Below, in pieces: positions 1 to 5,274 of a stretch of 7,720 nucleotides of DNA. The stretch lies in contig CAMDAL010000191.1 of assembly GCA_945888565.1 (NCBI GenBank), forward strand, positions 1 through 7,720, read 5' to 3'. The notes under the pieces are model-generated. The model worked only from the letters and a program-made list of their open reading frames with translations, was not told the origin of the DNA and did no database searches. How positions within the stretch are numbered: position 1 is the stretch's first letter; each line of letters starts with the position of its first letter. This DNA comes from Devosia equisanguinis (GTDB lineage: Bacteria > Pseudomonadota > Alphaproteobacteria > Rhizobiales > Devosiaceae). Position numbers and translations under genes: made by a program.

Positions 1-260
1 TGCGTGGCGTTGAGCCGTGAAGGCGGGCCGGGCGCTTTCCTGTCGGTCAGCCCGGCAGGCCCGTCTGCGTTGAACTTAACCACCCAGTCCCGGATGATCT
101 GCAACGTCACGCCACCAAGTCGCGCTGCCTCGGTGCGCGATGCGCCCTCGTAGATCGCCGCCAGCGCCAGCAACCGCCGCGCCTGCCCACCATCCTGGGA
201 CTTTCGCGCGGCCGCCCTCACCAAGGCCACATCAAAGTCGGTGCGAAGCGGGATCGGCAT
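1..260 (-). CDS. IS630-family transposase, N-terminal 86 residues (partial)
   Basis: The reading frame starts at an ATG at 258-260 and stays open to the left edge with no stop. The translation begins MPIPLRTDFDVALVRAAA and continues with an Arg-Arg-Leu-Leu-Ala-Leu stretch, then EGASRTEAARLGGVTLQIIR and DWVVKFNADGPAGLTDRKAP. This is the familiar N-terminal helix-turn-helix half of IS630-family transposases: a first helix-turn-helix with the 'RTEAARLGGV' turn, then the 'W...FN..G..GL.DR..PG' linker. The DDE catalytic domain would lie further left, outside the window, so activity cannot be judged. There is no internal stop or frameshift in the visible part. A transposase of this kind cuts and pastes its own element. 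The frame is absent from simple ORF lists because it has no stop codon inside the window. Confidence 0.87.
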   Translation of the reverse strand, partial: MPIPLRTDFDVALVRAAARKSQDGGQARRLLALAAIYEGASRTEAARLGGVTLQIIRDWVVKFNADGPAGLTDRKAPGPPSRLNAT

Positions 261-346
261 GGCAAACTCCAGATCGTTTGCCACCTTGAATCAGCACCCG
301 ATCATCCTGGCAACCCCACCAGAGTCATCCTCCCCGAGACTTGGTA
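1..346 (-). mobile_element. IS630-family insertion sequence, 5' end only (rest outside window)
   Basis: The segment holds the start of an IS630-type transposase gene and its leader, running out of the left edge of the window. IS630/Tc1-mariner elements insert at TA dinucleotides and duplicate them. Between the transposase start (260) and the hisI start (390) there are only two TA steps, at 345-346 and 377-378, so one of them is probably the outer boundary. I chose 345-346, but this is inference: the other end of the element, with its matching terminal inverted repeat, is not in view. The element sits immediately upstream of hisI and reads away from it. Confidence 0.6.
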
Positions 347-367
347 TGACCTGTTGCGCGCGATGGG

Positions 368-386
368 CGCGGGTTGTATCCCCGCG
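368..386 (+). promoter_or_regulatory. Hairpin in the hisI leader
   Basis: CGCGGG (368-373) and CCCGCG (381-386) form a perfect 6-bp G/C stem with a 7-nt loop. The hairpin ends 3 nt before the upstream hisI ATG at 390. No T tract follows, so it is not an intrinsic terminator. It could limit ribosome access, since no clear Shine-Dalgarno sequence is visible, but that is inference. Confidence 0.35.
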
Positions 387-389
387 TCC

Positions 390-839
390 ATGAGCCAGAT
401 GACCAGCTTTACCGCCGCTTCCACCCTCAGCCACGCCGAGCTTGAAGAAGGCGCAGCGCTGGCCCCCCGTTTCGATGCACAGGGACTGGTGACTGCCATC
501 GTGCAGGAGGTTGGCAGCCTCAGGGTGCTGATGCTGGCGCACATGAACGCCGAGGCGTTGCAGCTGACGCTCTCGACCGGCGAGGCGCATTACTGGTCGC
601 GCTCTCGGTCCAAGATCTGGAAAAAGGGCGAGAGCTCCGGCGAAATCCAGAAGGTCGTCGAGATCCGGGTCGACTGCGATCAGGATGCCGTGCTGCTGCT
701 GGTGGAGCAGACCGGCCGCGGCGCAGCCTGCCATACCGGACGCAAGAGTTGCTTCTACCGCATCATCGAGGATGGGGCGCTGCGCGACAGCGGCGAACCG
801 CTGTTGTTCGACCCAAAGGCGGTCTACCGCGCTCAATAG
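390..839 (+). CDS. hisI: Phosphoribosyl-AMP cyclohydrolase HisI
   Basis: HisI opens the purine ring of phosphoribosyl-AMP to give the formimino (ProFAR) intermediate, the third step of histidine biosynthesis, in the cytoplasm. The protein has 149 residues from the ATG at 390 and is a stand-alone HisI, not fused to HisE, as is usual in Alphaproteobacteria. Family signatures are all present: PRFDAQGLVTAIVQ near residues 26-39, LAHMNAEAL at 49-57, HYWSRSRSKIWKKGESSG at 67-84, the metal-binding DCDQD (Asp95, Asp97, Asp99) and the zinc-binding CHTGRKSC (Cys114, Cys121). The start is uncertain: ATGs at 390 and 399 and a TTG at 354 share the frame, and none has a good Shine-Dalgarno sequence. The upstream neighbour is an IS630 element, so the native promoter may lie beyond it or be lost. 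The gene overlaps slyX tail to tail by 7 nt. Confidence 0.95.
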   Translation: MSQMTSFTAASTLSHAELEEGAALAPRFDAQGLVTAIVQEVGSLRVLMLAHMNAEALQLTLSTGEAHYWSRSRSKIWKKGESSGEIQKVVEIRVDCDQDAVLLLVEQTGRGAACHTGRKSCFYRIIEDGALRDSGEPLLFDPKAVYRAQ

Positions 840-1051
840 TGCGGCGGAGGCGGTTCCTTGCCGGCGAGTGCGGGGTGCGCCTCGACGTCGCGGAGGGCGG
901 AGCCGAGATGGTTCAGTTCGCGCTTCAGGGCTTCTATCTGCTTGTAGTGCTCGGCGAGCGCCACAGACAGCTCCTCGATCGTCTGGTCCTGGAAGGCGAT
1001 GGTGGTCTCGAGCTTTTCGATGCGGGCGAGCAATTCTGGTTCGCTACTCAC
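833..1051 (-). CDS. slyX: SlyX family protein
   Basis: SlyX proteins are short coiled-coil proteins of unknown biochemical role, named from a locus next to slyD in enterobacteria. This one has 72 residues and starts at a GTG at 1049-1051. Residues 7-55 form a heptad-patterned helix (LLARIEKLETTIAFQDQTIE and onward), and the chain ends in EPPPPHY, the conserved SlyX tail. A longer in-frame ORF reaching back to 1330 is not used, because its extra part is only the antisense shadow of the rhomboid gene. The GTG overlaps the rhomboid stop by 4 nt (GTGA), which suggests translational coupling in a two-gene operon. The 3' end overlaps the hisI stop region on the other strand by 7 nt. Family assignment is secure; function is not. 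Confidence 0.93.
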   Translation of the reverse strand: MSSEPELLARIEKLETTIAFQDQTIEELSVALAEHYKQIEALKRELNHLGSALRDVEAHPALAGKEPPPPHY

Positions 1052-1791
1052 AGTGCGTCCTCCTTCGGCTTGCGCTCGAACAGCGGGACCAGCAGCAGGC
1101 CGGCGAGGAAGCCACCCAAGTGGGCCTGCCACGATATCGTGCCGGTGCCGCCGAACAGGTCGGGAAGCAGTGGCACCACCGCGTTGCCGGCGATCCACAC
1201 CAGGATGAAGACGCCGGCGCGCCGGTCGCGCACCAGTTCCCCGAAAGTGGCCAGTTGCCGGCCAAGCAAGTGCTGCTGGCCCGTCTCCGGGTCGCGGTGG
1301 ACGATCAGTGGCTGGAAGATGAAGCGGCATGCGGCGCCAGTCAGGCCGGCCACCCCGCCCGAGGCGCCGATCAGGATGCCAGCCGACGGGAACGCCGCGA
1401 ACAGGGCGGCACCGGCGGCTGACGAGACGAAGAACAGAACCAGCATCGGCCAGAAGCCGTAGCGGCGCGCCACCGGGGTGCCGAAGGCAGCGAGCCAGAC
1501 GCTGTTGAAGCCGAGGTGCAGCCAGTCGGCGTGCAGCATCGCGTAGGTGAACGGGGTCCAGATGAGCGGCAGCATGCCGCCGGGGAGTTCACCGGGATCG
1601 GTGATGCGGAAGCTGGTGAACGCTGTCCAGATCAGCAATAGCAGGTCGCTCCGTTCGTTAAGAACGAGGCTCCGGGCCAGATGCACGGCCAGCATCAGGG
1701 CCAACAGGGCGAGAATGCCGGCCGGGAGGTTAATGGCCGGCTCGCGGGCATCTTGGCGTTGATTTTGCTTGGATTCCGGCGTTTCGGTCAT
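1048..1791 (-). CDS. Rhomboid family intramembrane serine protease
   Basis: A 247-residue polytopic membrane protein of the rhomboid family (S54), whose members cleave transmembrane segments of substrates within the membrane. The catalytic pair is intact: Ser144 in the GASG motif (residues 142-145) and His224 in WQAHLGGFLAG. The upstream H-x-x-x-N motif (His92, Asn96 in HLGFNSVWL) that shapes the oxyanion site is also present. Hydrophobic segments lie near residues 22-45, 75-103, 113-136, 140-158, 193-211 and 222-238, consistent with a six-helix bacterial core. The hydrophilic N-terminus (1-20) is short. I chose the ATG at 1791, which has a GGAA about 8 nt upstream, over a GTG at 1857 that would add 22 residues across the intergenic regulatory sites. 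The gene is co-transcribed with slyX. Its substrate cannot be inferred. Confidence 0.93.
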   Translation of the reverse strand: MTETPESKQNQRQDAREPAINLPAGILALLALMLAVHLARSLVLNERSDLLLLIWTAFTSFRITDPGELPGGMLPLIWTPFTYAMLHADWLHLGFNSVWLAAFGTPVARRYGFWPMLVLFFVSSAAGAALFAAFPSAGILIGASGGVAGLTGAACRFIFQPLIVHRDPETGQQHLLGRQLATFGELVRDRRAGVFILVWIAGNAVVPLLPDLFGGTGTISWQAHLGGFLAGLLLVPLFERKPKEDAL

Positions 1792-1835
1792 GCTGGTGTT
1801 CCGATCATGGCGCCCTTCTATCCCAATCCACTGAC

Positions 1836-1844
1836 TTATCCACA
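1836..1844 (+). promoter_or_regulatory. Perfect DnaA box (TTATCCACA)
   Basis: TTATCCACA matches the high-affinity DnaA 9-mer exactly. I found no other exact copy in the window. It lies 45 nt upstream of the rhomboid start and 130 nt upstream of the PAS protein start. As a single box without an adjacent cluster or AT-rich unwinding region it fits DnaA acting as a transcription factor better than an origin. DnaA binding is inferred from the motif. Confidence 0.6.
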
Positions 1845-1864
1845 CGGCCCCCGCCACGTTAACC

Positions 1865-1879
1865 CTAACAATTGTTTAA
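1865..1879 (+). promoter_or_regulatory. CtrA-like site (CTAA-N7-TTAA)
   Basis: The alphaproteobacterial CtrA full site is TTAA-N7-TTAA. Here the right half is exact (1876-1879) and the left half is CTAA (1865-1868), one mismatch, with exactly 7 nt between. A further TTAACC half-site lies at 1859-1864. The site is 94 nt upstream of the chosen PAS protein start. Confidence 0.5.
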
Positions 1880-1973
1880 GGGCGATTTTCGAGGAGGGTT
1901 TTGCGAGGGTTGGATTCGCGGCGGCGGACTCCTCATGGGGTACGGCCATGGGTTTGGGACAGGTTCTATCACG

Positions 1974-2642
1974 ATGCAAAAAGCCAGCACCAAGGGGCTA
2001 TTCGACTACTGGAACGCCCTGCGGGGTTCTCGTTCGGCGCCTGACCGGCGCGATATTGACCCGACGCGCATCCGATCGGCGCTGGCCAACACCTTCATTC
2101 TCGAGCTCAACGAAGCCAACGAGTTCGACTTCCGCCTCGCCGGCTCACACCTCTGCTCGGCCTATGCACGGGAGCTCAAGGGCCGGTCGTTCACCCGCCT
2201 CTGGCACGAGCGCGACAAGGACGCGATCGATACGCTGGTGCGCGCCGTGACCGAGGACCACGCGGTGGCGCTCGTCACCTTCCAGGGTACGACGGCGGTC
2301 CAGACCCGCCTGACGATCGAGACGATCCTGCTGCCGCTGCGCCACAACGGCACCACCGGCTCCCGGCTGCTCGGGGCGATGACCGCAACTGACGAGCCTT
2401 ACTGGTTCGGCGTGCAGCCGATCGTCGAACAGCGGATCACCGGCTTGCGACTCATCTGGCCGGATGACGTGTCGATCGATGAAATGGCTCGCGATGTGGC
2501 GACAGCGGTGCCATCGGCGGAGTTTGCGGCGTTCGCGACGGCCAATTCGTCCGTACCCGCTCCGCTTTCAGCGACGGTGTATGGACGTTCGGCGCGCCGC
2601 TACGCCCACCTGGCCGTGATTGACGGCGGCCGGCGCGGATAA
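1974..2642 (+). CDS. PAS domain-containing protein (PAS_5 / PF07310-like)
   Basis: A 222-residue soluble protein resembling the PAS_5 family common in Hyphomicrobiales. The conserved N-terminal pattern is visible: KGLFDYWNALRG (residues 7-18), then APDRRDIDP and the IRSALANTFILEL segment, FDFRLAGSHLCSAYARELKG (51-70) with SF..LW following, and a closing PAS core strand LLPLRHNG...RLLGAMTA (119-138). The C-terminal 70 residues look less conserved and partly disordered. These proteins are single-domain sensors or adaptors with no attached output domain; their ligand is not known. I chose the ATG at 1974, which has an AGG 10 nt upstream and matches the usual 'M..A.T..LF.YW' family start. An in-frame ATG at 1935 and a TTG at 1872 would add a Gly-rich, non-conserved extension. 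A PilZ gene follows on the same strand after a 100-bp gap. Confidence 0.88.
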   Translation: MQKASTKGLFDYWNALRGSRSAPDRRDIDPTRIRSALANTFILELNEANEFDFRLAGSHLCSAYARELKGRSFTRLWHERDKDAIDTLVRAVTEDHAVALVTFQGTTAVQTRLTIETILLPLRHNGTTGSRLLGAMTATDEPYWFGVQPIVEQRITGLRLIWPDDVSIDEMARDVATAVPSAEFAAFATANSSVPAPLSATVYGRSARRYAHLAVIDGGRRG

Positions 2643-2684
2643 ATCGGTCGATCGGACGGTTTGCAGGGCATTCACATCATTTTC

Positions 2685-2692
2685 GGTTAACC
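2685..2692 (+). promoter_or_regulatory. Palindromic GGTTAACC (CtrA half-site) upstream of the PilZ gene
   Basis: GGTTAACC lies in the 100-bp gap between the PAS and PilZ genes, 51 nt before the PilZ ATG. TTAACC is the core of the CtrA half-site, and the 8-mer from 2687, TTAACCAA, is one base from the TTAACCAT version. At the 7-nt spacing the partner half is TCGA, which is poor, so this is a half-site at best. Position and A/T-rich surroundings suggest the PilZ gene has its own promoter. Confidence 0.35.
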
Positions 2693-2742
2693 AAACATCG
2701 ATAGCCTACAAAGGTCATTGTTTATCGACCTTGCGGGCTCCC

Positions 2743-3375
2743 ATGCTCACCGAAGACACAGCCTCGCCGCGCGTTGCCAGACCGCTGCGGACCTACGAGC
2801 AGATGCCGCGCTTCCAGCGCGTCAAGGTGTCGGTACTGGGTCGCTACATGCTGACCAACCGGTCGGAGTATCCCTGCCAGGTGTTGGAGATGAGCCCCGG
2901 CGACGCGGTGGTCGTGGCACCGGTTTCCGGTACGGCCGGCGAGCGCGTGGTGGCTTATCTCGATCACGTCGGCCGCGTCGAGGGCACGATCACCGAGGTA
3001 ATCGAAGGCGGGTTCAAGATGGAACTCGCCGCTTCACCCCGCAAGCGCGACAAGACGGCAGCGCAACTGACATGGCTCGCCAACAAGGATGTGCTCAACC
3101 TGCCCGAAGACCGGCGGCATGAGCGCGTGGTGCCTGACAACCGGCACTCGAGTGTCGTGCTCGATGATGGGCGTCGATACAACTGCAAGATCATCGACAT
3201 TTCGCTGTCAGGCGCGGCAATCGAGCTGGCTGTCCGGCCAGCGATGGGTACGCCCGTGACGCTGGGCCGGATGCGGGCCAAGGTGATCCGGCATTTCCCC
3301 GAAGGCGTGGCGGTGGAGTTCGCCTCCGCGCAGGAAATGCTCACCGTGGTACAGCAGAACCTGCGGATGGGCTGA
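2743..3375 (+). CDS. Tandem PilZ-domain protein (c-di-GMP receptor family)
   Basis: A 210-residue cytoplasmic protein with two PilZ-type beta-barrels, an arrangement common in Hyphomicrobiales. The first spans about residues 23-97 (RFQRVKVSVLGRYML..., GERVVAYLDHVGRVEG). The second spans about 124-195. PilZ domains bind cyclic di-GMP through RxxxR and [D/N]xSxxG. The second domain has both: Arg124/Arg128 in DRRHERVV, and DISLSG (Asp152, Ser154, Gly157). The first has only RFQR with a shorter spacing and a degenerate EMSPGD in place of [D/N]xSxxG, so it probably does not bind the dinucleotide in the standard way. The linker QLTWLANKDVLNLPEDRRHE is highly characteristic of the family. The ATG at 2743 is chosen; the in-frame extension to 2620 overlaps the PAS gene. 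The target process (motility, polysaccharide or cell cycle) cannot be read from the sequence. Confidence 0.92.
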   Translation: MLTEDTASPRVARPLRTYEQMPRFQRVKVSVLGRYMLTNRSEYPCQVLEMSPGDAVVVAPVSGTAGERVVAYLDHVGRVEGTITEVIEGGFKMELAASPRKRDKTAAQLTWLANKDVLNLPEDRRHERVVPDNRHSSVVLDDGRRYNCKIIDISLSGAAIELAVRPAMGTPVTLGRMRAKVIRHFPEGVAVEFASAQEMLTVVQQNLRMG

Positions 3376-3396
3376 GGCGCTTCCCGAACTGATTCC

Positions 3397-3424
3397 GGGC
3401 CTCGGCCCAACTCGTTATTTTCCC
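3397..3424 (+). terminator. Possible weak intrinsic terminator after the PilZ gene
   Basis: GGGC (3397-3400) and GCCC (3405-3408) form a short stem with a CTCG loop, 22 nt past the PilZ stop, followed by a T-rich but interrupted run (TTATTTTCCCTT). The stem is only 4 bp, and an overlapping alternative pairing CCCG/CGGG exists around 3383-3399, so this is tentative. Confidence 0.3.
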
Positions 3425-3547
3425 TTGCTTTTCACGCTTAACAGCTCCTTTCGGAGACTGTTCGATTTCGCATAAAAACTAGCTGGCAGTTTTTCGACCG
3501 ACGAAATTCGGCCCCGGCATCTTGGCTCCCATCAGGGGGCAGTTCCG

Positions 3548-4180
3548 ATGTCGAAGCTCAAATCCTTCTTTGCGGCCGGTGTGGCGGTGGGCATGGCGAT
3601 GTTCATTCTCGCGATGCCGGGCAAAGCAGCCGAGGTGGATTTTTCCAACGCGGCGTTCGCGCCGTCGGGAGAGCTGACCTCGGTGCCGATCGGTGCCTCG
3701 CAGTTCTGCAAGGCGAACCGGGGCGAATGCGCGGTCAACCGCAACGTCATCGAGGCGATGCCGCTCGACGAGCAGCGCTGGGCGCAGCTGGTGAACACCA
3801 ACAACCTGATCAACAGCGCCATCGTGCCGGTTACCGACATCGACTACTACCGGCAGGACGAAGTGTGGGCCTACCCCACCGAGGGGTATGGCGACTGCGA
3901 GGACTATGCGCTGGCCAAGCGCAAGGCGCTGATCGCCGATGGCTGGAACCCCTCGACACTGCTGATCACCGTGGTGCGCCAGGAGAATGGCGACGGTCAC
4001 GCGGTGCTGATGGTACGCACCGACCGCGGCGACCTGGTGCTCGACAACCAGGACGGTCGGGTGCTGGTGTGGAACCAGACGCCCTACCAGTACCTCAAGC
4101 GCCAGTCGCAGGCCGATGCCAGCCGCTGGGTCGACCTCGTCGACAACCGCGCCGGCCTGATGGTGGCATCGGCTCGGTAG
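3548..4180 (+). CDS. Exported transglutaminase-like cysteine proteinase (BTLCP, DUF920)
   Basis: A 210-residue secreted or periplasmic protein of the bacterial transglutaminase-like cysteine proteinase family (PF06035), the family that includes the LapG periplasmic protease. A signal peptide is clear: basic start MSKLK, hydrophobic core to about residue 23, and cleavage likely near PGKA/A (27-28). The catalytic triad of the transglutaminase fold is intact: Cys117 in YGDCEDYALAKRKAL, His151 in GDGHAVLMVRT and Asp166 in LVLDNQDG. Cys54 and Cys61 may form a disulfide. An AGGGGG Shine-Dalgarno at 3534-3539, 8 nt from the ATG, supports the start. In Pseudomonas, LapG cleaves a surface adhesin under c-di-GMP/LapD control. 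Neither LapD nor an adhesin is in this window, and many Hyphomicrobiales carry several family members of unknown substrate, so a Lap-type role is only a possibility. The gene ends 3 nt before the convergent small membrane protein gene. Confidence 0.92.
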   Translation: MSKLKSFFAAGVAVGMAMFILAMPGKAAEVDFSNAAFAPSGELTSVPIGASQFCKANRGECAVNRNVIEAMPLDEQRWAQLVNTNNLINSAIVPVTDIDYYRQDEVWAYPTEGYGDCEDYALAKRKALIADGWNPSTLLITVVRQENGDGHAVLMVRTDRGDLVLDNQDGRVLVWNQTPYQYLKRQSQADASRWVDLVDNRAGLMVASAR

Positions 4181-4183
4181 AGC

Positions 4184-4504
4184 TTAACTGAAGATGGTGA
4201 AGTAGCCGCCGAGCAGCACCAGTCCGGTGATGAAGGCCCAGCCGAAGGCGACGAAGGCCGACACCAGTGCCATCGACAGCGACAGGGTGCCCCCCCGCTC
4301 CTGCTGCCAGCCCATCTGGAGCATGATGTAGGGGCCGCAGAAGAAGCTCATCGCGACATTGCCGAACATCTGCAGCACGGACTTGCCGTCGCAGCGGAGC
4401 ATGGCCTGCTCTTTCGTCAGCCACTGGTAGAGGTAGGTGCCCATGCCGGCCACGCAGATGCCGACGGACATGATGAAGCCTGCCAATACCAACTCGCGCA
4501 GCAT
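4184..4504 (-). CDS. Small three-helix membrane protein of unknown function
   Basis: I do not recognise a characterised family. The product has 106 residues and three predicted membrane segments, roughly 5-27 (LVLAGFIMSVGICVAGMGTY), 45-65 (around FGNVAMSFFCGPYIMLQMGW) and 76-101 (Ser/Ala/Gly/Phe-rich). A short charged loop WLTKEQAMLRCDGKS joins the first two. It resembles small uncharacterised inner-membrane proteins conserved in Hyphomicrobiales. The ATG at 4504 is preferred, with GGGGA about 5 nt upstream; a TTG 12 nt further out is possible. It is convergent with the cysteine proteinase gene and divergent from the next gene, with a perfect CtrA-type site 28 nt before its start. Coding potential is good (G/C at third positions, coherent hydrophobic pattern). 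Confidence 0.8.
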   Translation of the reverse strand: MLRELVLAGFIMSVGICVAGMGTYLYQWLTKEQAMLRCDGKSVLQMFGNVAMSFFCGPYIMLQMGWQQERGGTLSLSMALVSAFVAFGWAFITGLVLLGGYFTIFS

Positions 4505-4531
4505 GTCCGTCCCCAAAGCCCGACGATCTTG

Positions 4532-4546
4532 TTAACTGTTTGTTAA
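4532..4546. promoter_or_regulatory. Perfect CtrA-type site TTAA-N7-TTAA in a divergent promoter region
   Basis: TTAACTGTTTGTTAA matches the alphaproteobacterial CtrA full site TTAA-N7-TTAA in both halves and in spacing. It lies in the 101-bp gap between two divergent genes, 28 nt upstream of the small membrane protein ATG and 60 nt upstream of the membrane-anchored protein ATG. It could control either or both. An extra TTAA is at 4595-4598. Binding is inferred from the motif. Confidence 0.6.
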
Positions 4547-4605
4547 GGATATCGAGCGTCCTTTGAGCTGTCACTCCCCCTGCCCTCCGCTTGGTTAATT
4601 TGCAC

Positions 4606-5271
4606 ATGTCCGGCGATGCAGAGCCCCACCCAAGCCCGCTCGGGTTCAACCTGATGGCGATCGCCGTCGGGGCGGCGATGCTGGCGCTGGGCGCGGCCTA
4701 CCTGATCGATGCCGCCGGCAAGGCGAACCGGAGCGATGGTCGCGGTGACGATATCGGCCTGGTGCTGAACCGGTCGCTGGGTGGGCATGACCTGCAGATC
4801 CCGGCAAGCTGGTTCCGCTATGAGGAGCTGGCGACGGACGGATTTGCCAAGCAGATCGAACTGAGGCTGCAGCTACCGCTTGGTGCGAAGGGCAAGGCGC
4901 AGACGATCGACGTGACGCTGCTGCCGCGCAGCCGGGCCCGGCCGAGTGCCGCGCTGCTCGACGGGGTGTACCTGCATCAGTTCGAGGATGGGCAGTTGAG
5001 CGGCGGACCGGTGGGGCTGGTGGGCAAGCCGCTCAGGCCGACCGAAGGCTATGCCGGCGAGGTGGTCTGGTATGACGCGCTGGCGGCTGACCCGTTCGTC
5101 GCGAAGTGCTCAAAGCCGGTGGAATCGGCGGTAGTCGGGCAGTGCCTGCGAACGGTGTACCTGGCGCCGGGGATTGCCGCGGTCTACGCGTTCCCCGAAA
5201 CGGCGCTCGCCGGATGGCGGGCGTTCGATGCGGAGATGGGCGAGCGGCTGCGGGAGATCGGGGCGCTGTAG
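4606..5271 (+). CDS. Conserved single-pass membrane-anchored protein of unknown function
   Basis: A 221-residue protein with a short hydrophilic N-terminus, one membrane segment (about residues 13-36, FNLMAIAVGAAMLALGAAYL) and a probable periplasmic domain. There is no signal-peptidase site, so the helix is likely an uncleaved anchor. The domain has patterns that look conserved rather than random: PASWFRYEELATDGFAKQIE (66-85), IDVTLLPRSRARPSAALLDG (101-120), VYLHQF, GLVGKPLRPTEGY and AVYAF. Cys168 and Cys180 flank a short loop and may form a disulfide. I recall similar uncharacterised proteins in Hyphomicrobiales but no function. The start is uncertain: the ATG at 4606 has no good Shine-Dalgarno, and an in-frame TTG at 4591 is an alternative. 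The CtrA-type site upstream suggests cell-cycle-timed expression (inference). Confidence 0.8.
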   Translation: MSGDAEPHPSPLGFNLMAIAVGAAMLALGAAYLIDAAGKANRSDGRGDDIGLVLNRSLGGHDLQIPASWFRYEELATDGFAKQIELRLQLPLGAKGKAQTIDVTLLPRSRARPSAALLDGVYLHQFEDGQLSGGPVGLVGKPLRPTEGYAGEVVWYDALAADPFVAKCSKPVESAVVGQCLRTVYLAPGIAAVYAFPETALAGWRAFDAEMGERLREIGAL

Positions 5272-5274
5272 GAG

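Larger units (their letters stand above)
1792..1973. promoter_or_regulatory. Divergent intergenic region, rhomboid-slyX / PAS protein
   Basis: A 182-bp gene-free stretch separates two divergent starts. It contains a perfect DnaA box (1836-1844), an isolated TTAACC (1859-1864), a CtrA-like CTAA-N7-TTAA (1865-1879) and two CcrM methylation sites, GATTC at 1913-1917 and GACTC at 1927-1931. The A/T-rich patch around 1858-1880 stands out against the surrounding GC-rich DNA. I could not assign a confident -35/-10 pair on either strand. Control by cell-cycle regulators is inferred from the sites only. Confidence 0.55.

Noticed and set aside
685..1462. Two plus-strand open frames of 237-245 residues
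   Set aside because: They run antisense to slyX and the rhomboid gene and through the end of hisI in another frame; composition is Arg/Ala-rich as expected of shadows.
1650..1735. TTAA boxes within the rhomboid gene (CGTTAAG near 1656 and GGTTAATG near 1730) as CtrA sites
   Set aside because: Both are inside a coding region, have no partner half at 7-nt spacing, and fit the reading frame.
1858..1870. Telomere-like TTAGGGTTA on the minus strand
   Set aside because: It is only one and a half units and is better explained as part of the TTAACC/CtrA-like boxes.
1836..1931. A chromosomal replication origin
   Set aside because: Only one exact DnaA box is present, there is no cluster of boxes and no clear AT-rich unwinding stretch, and the flanking genes are not typical origin neighbours.
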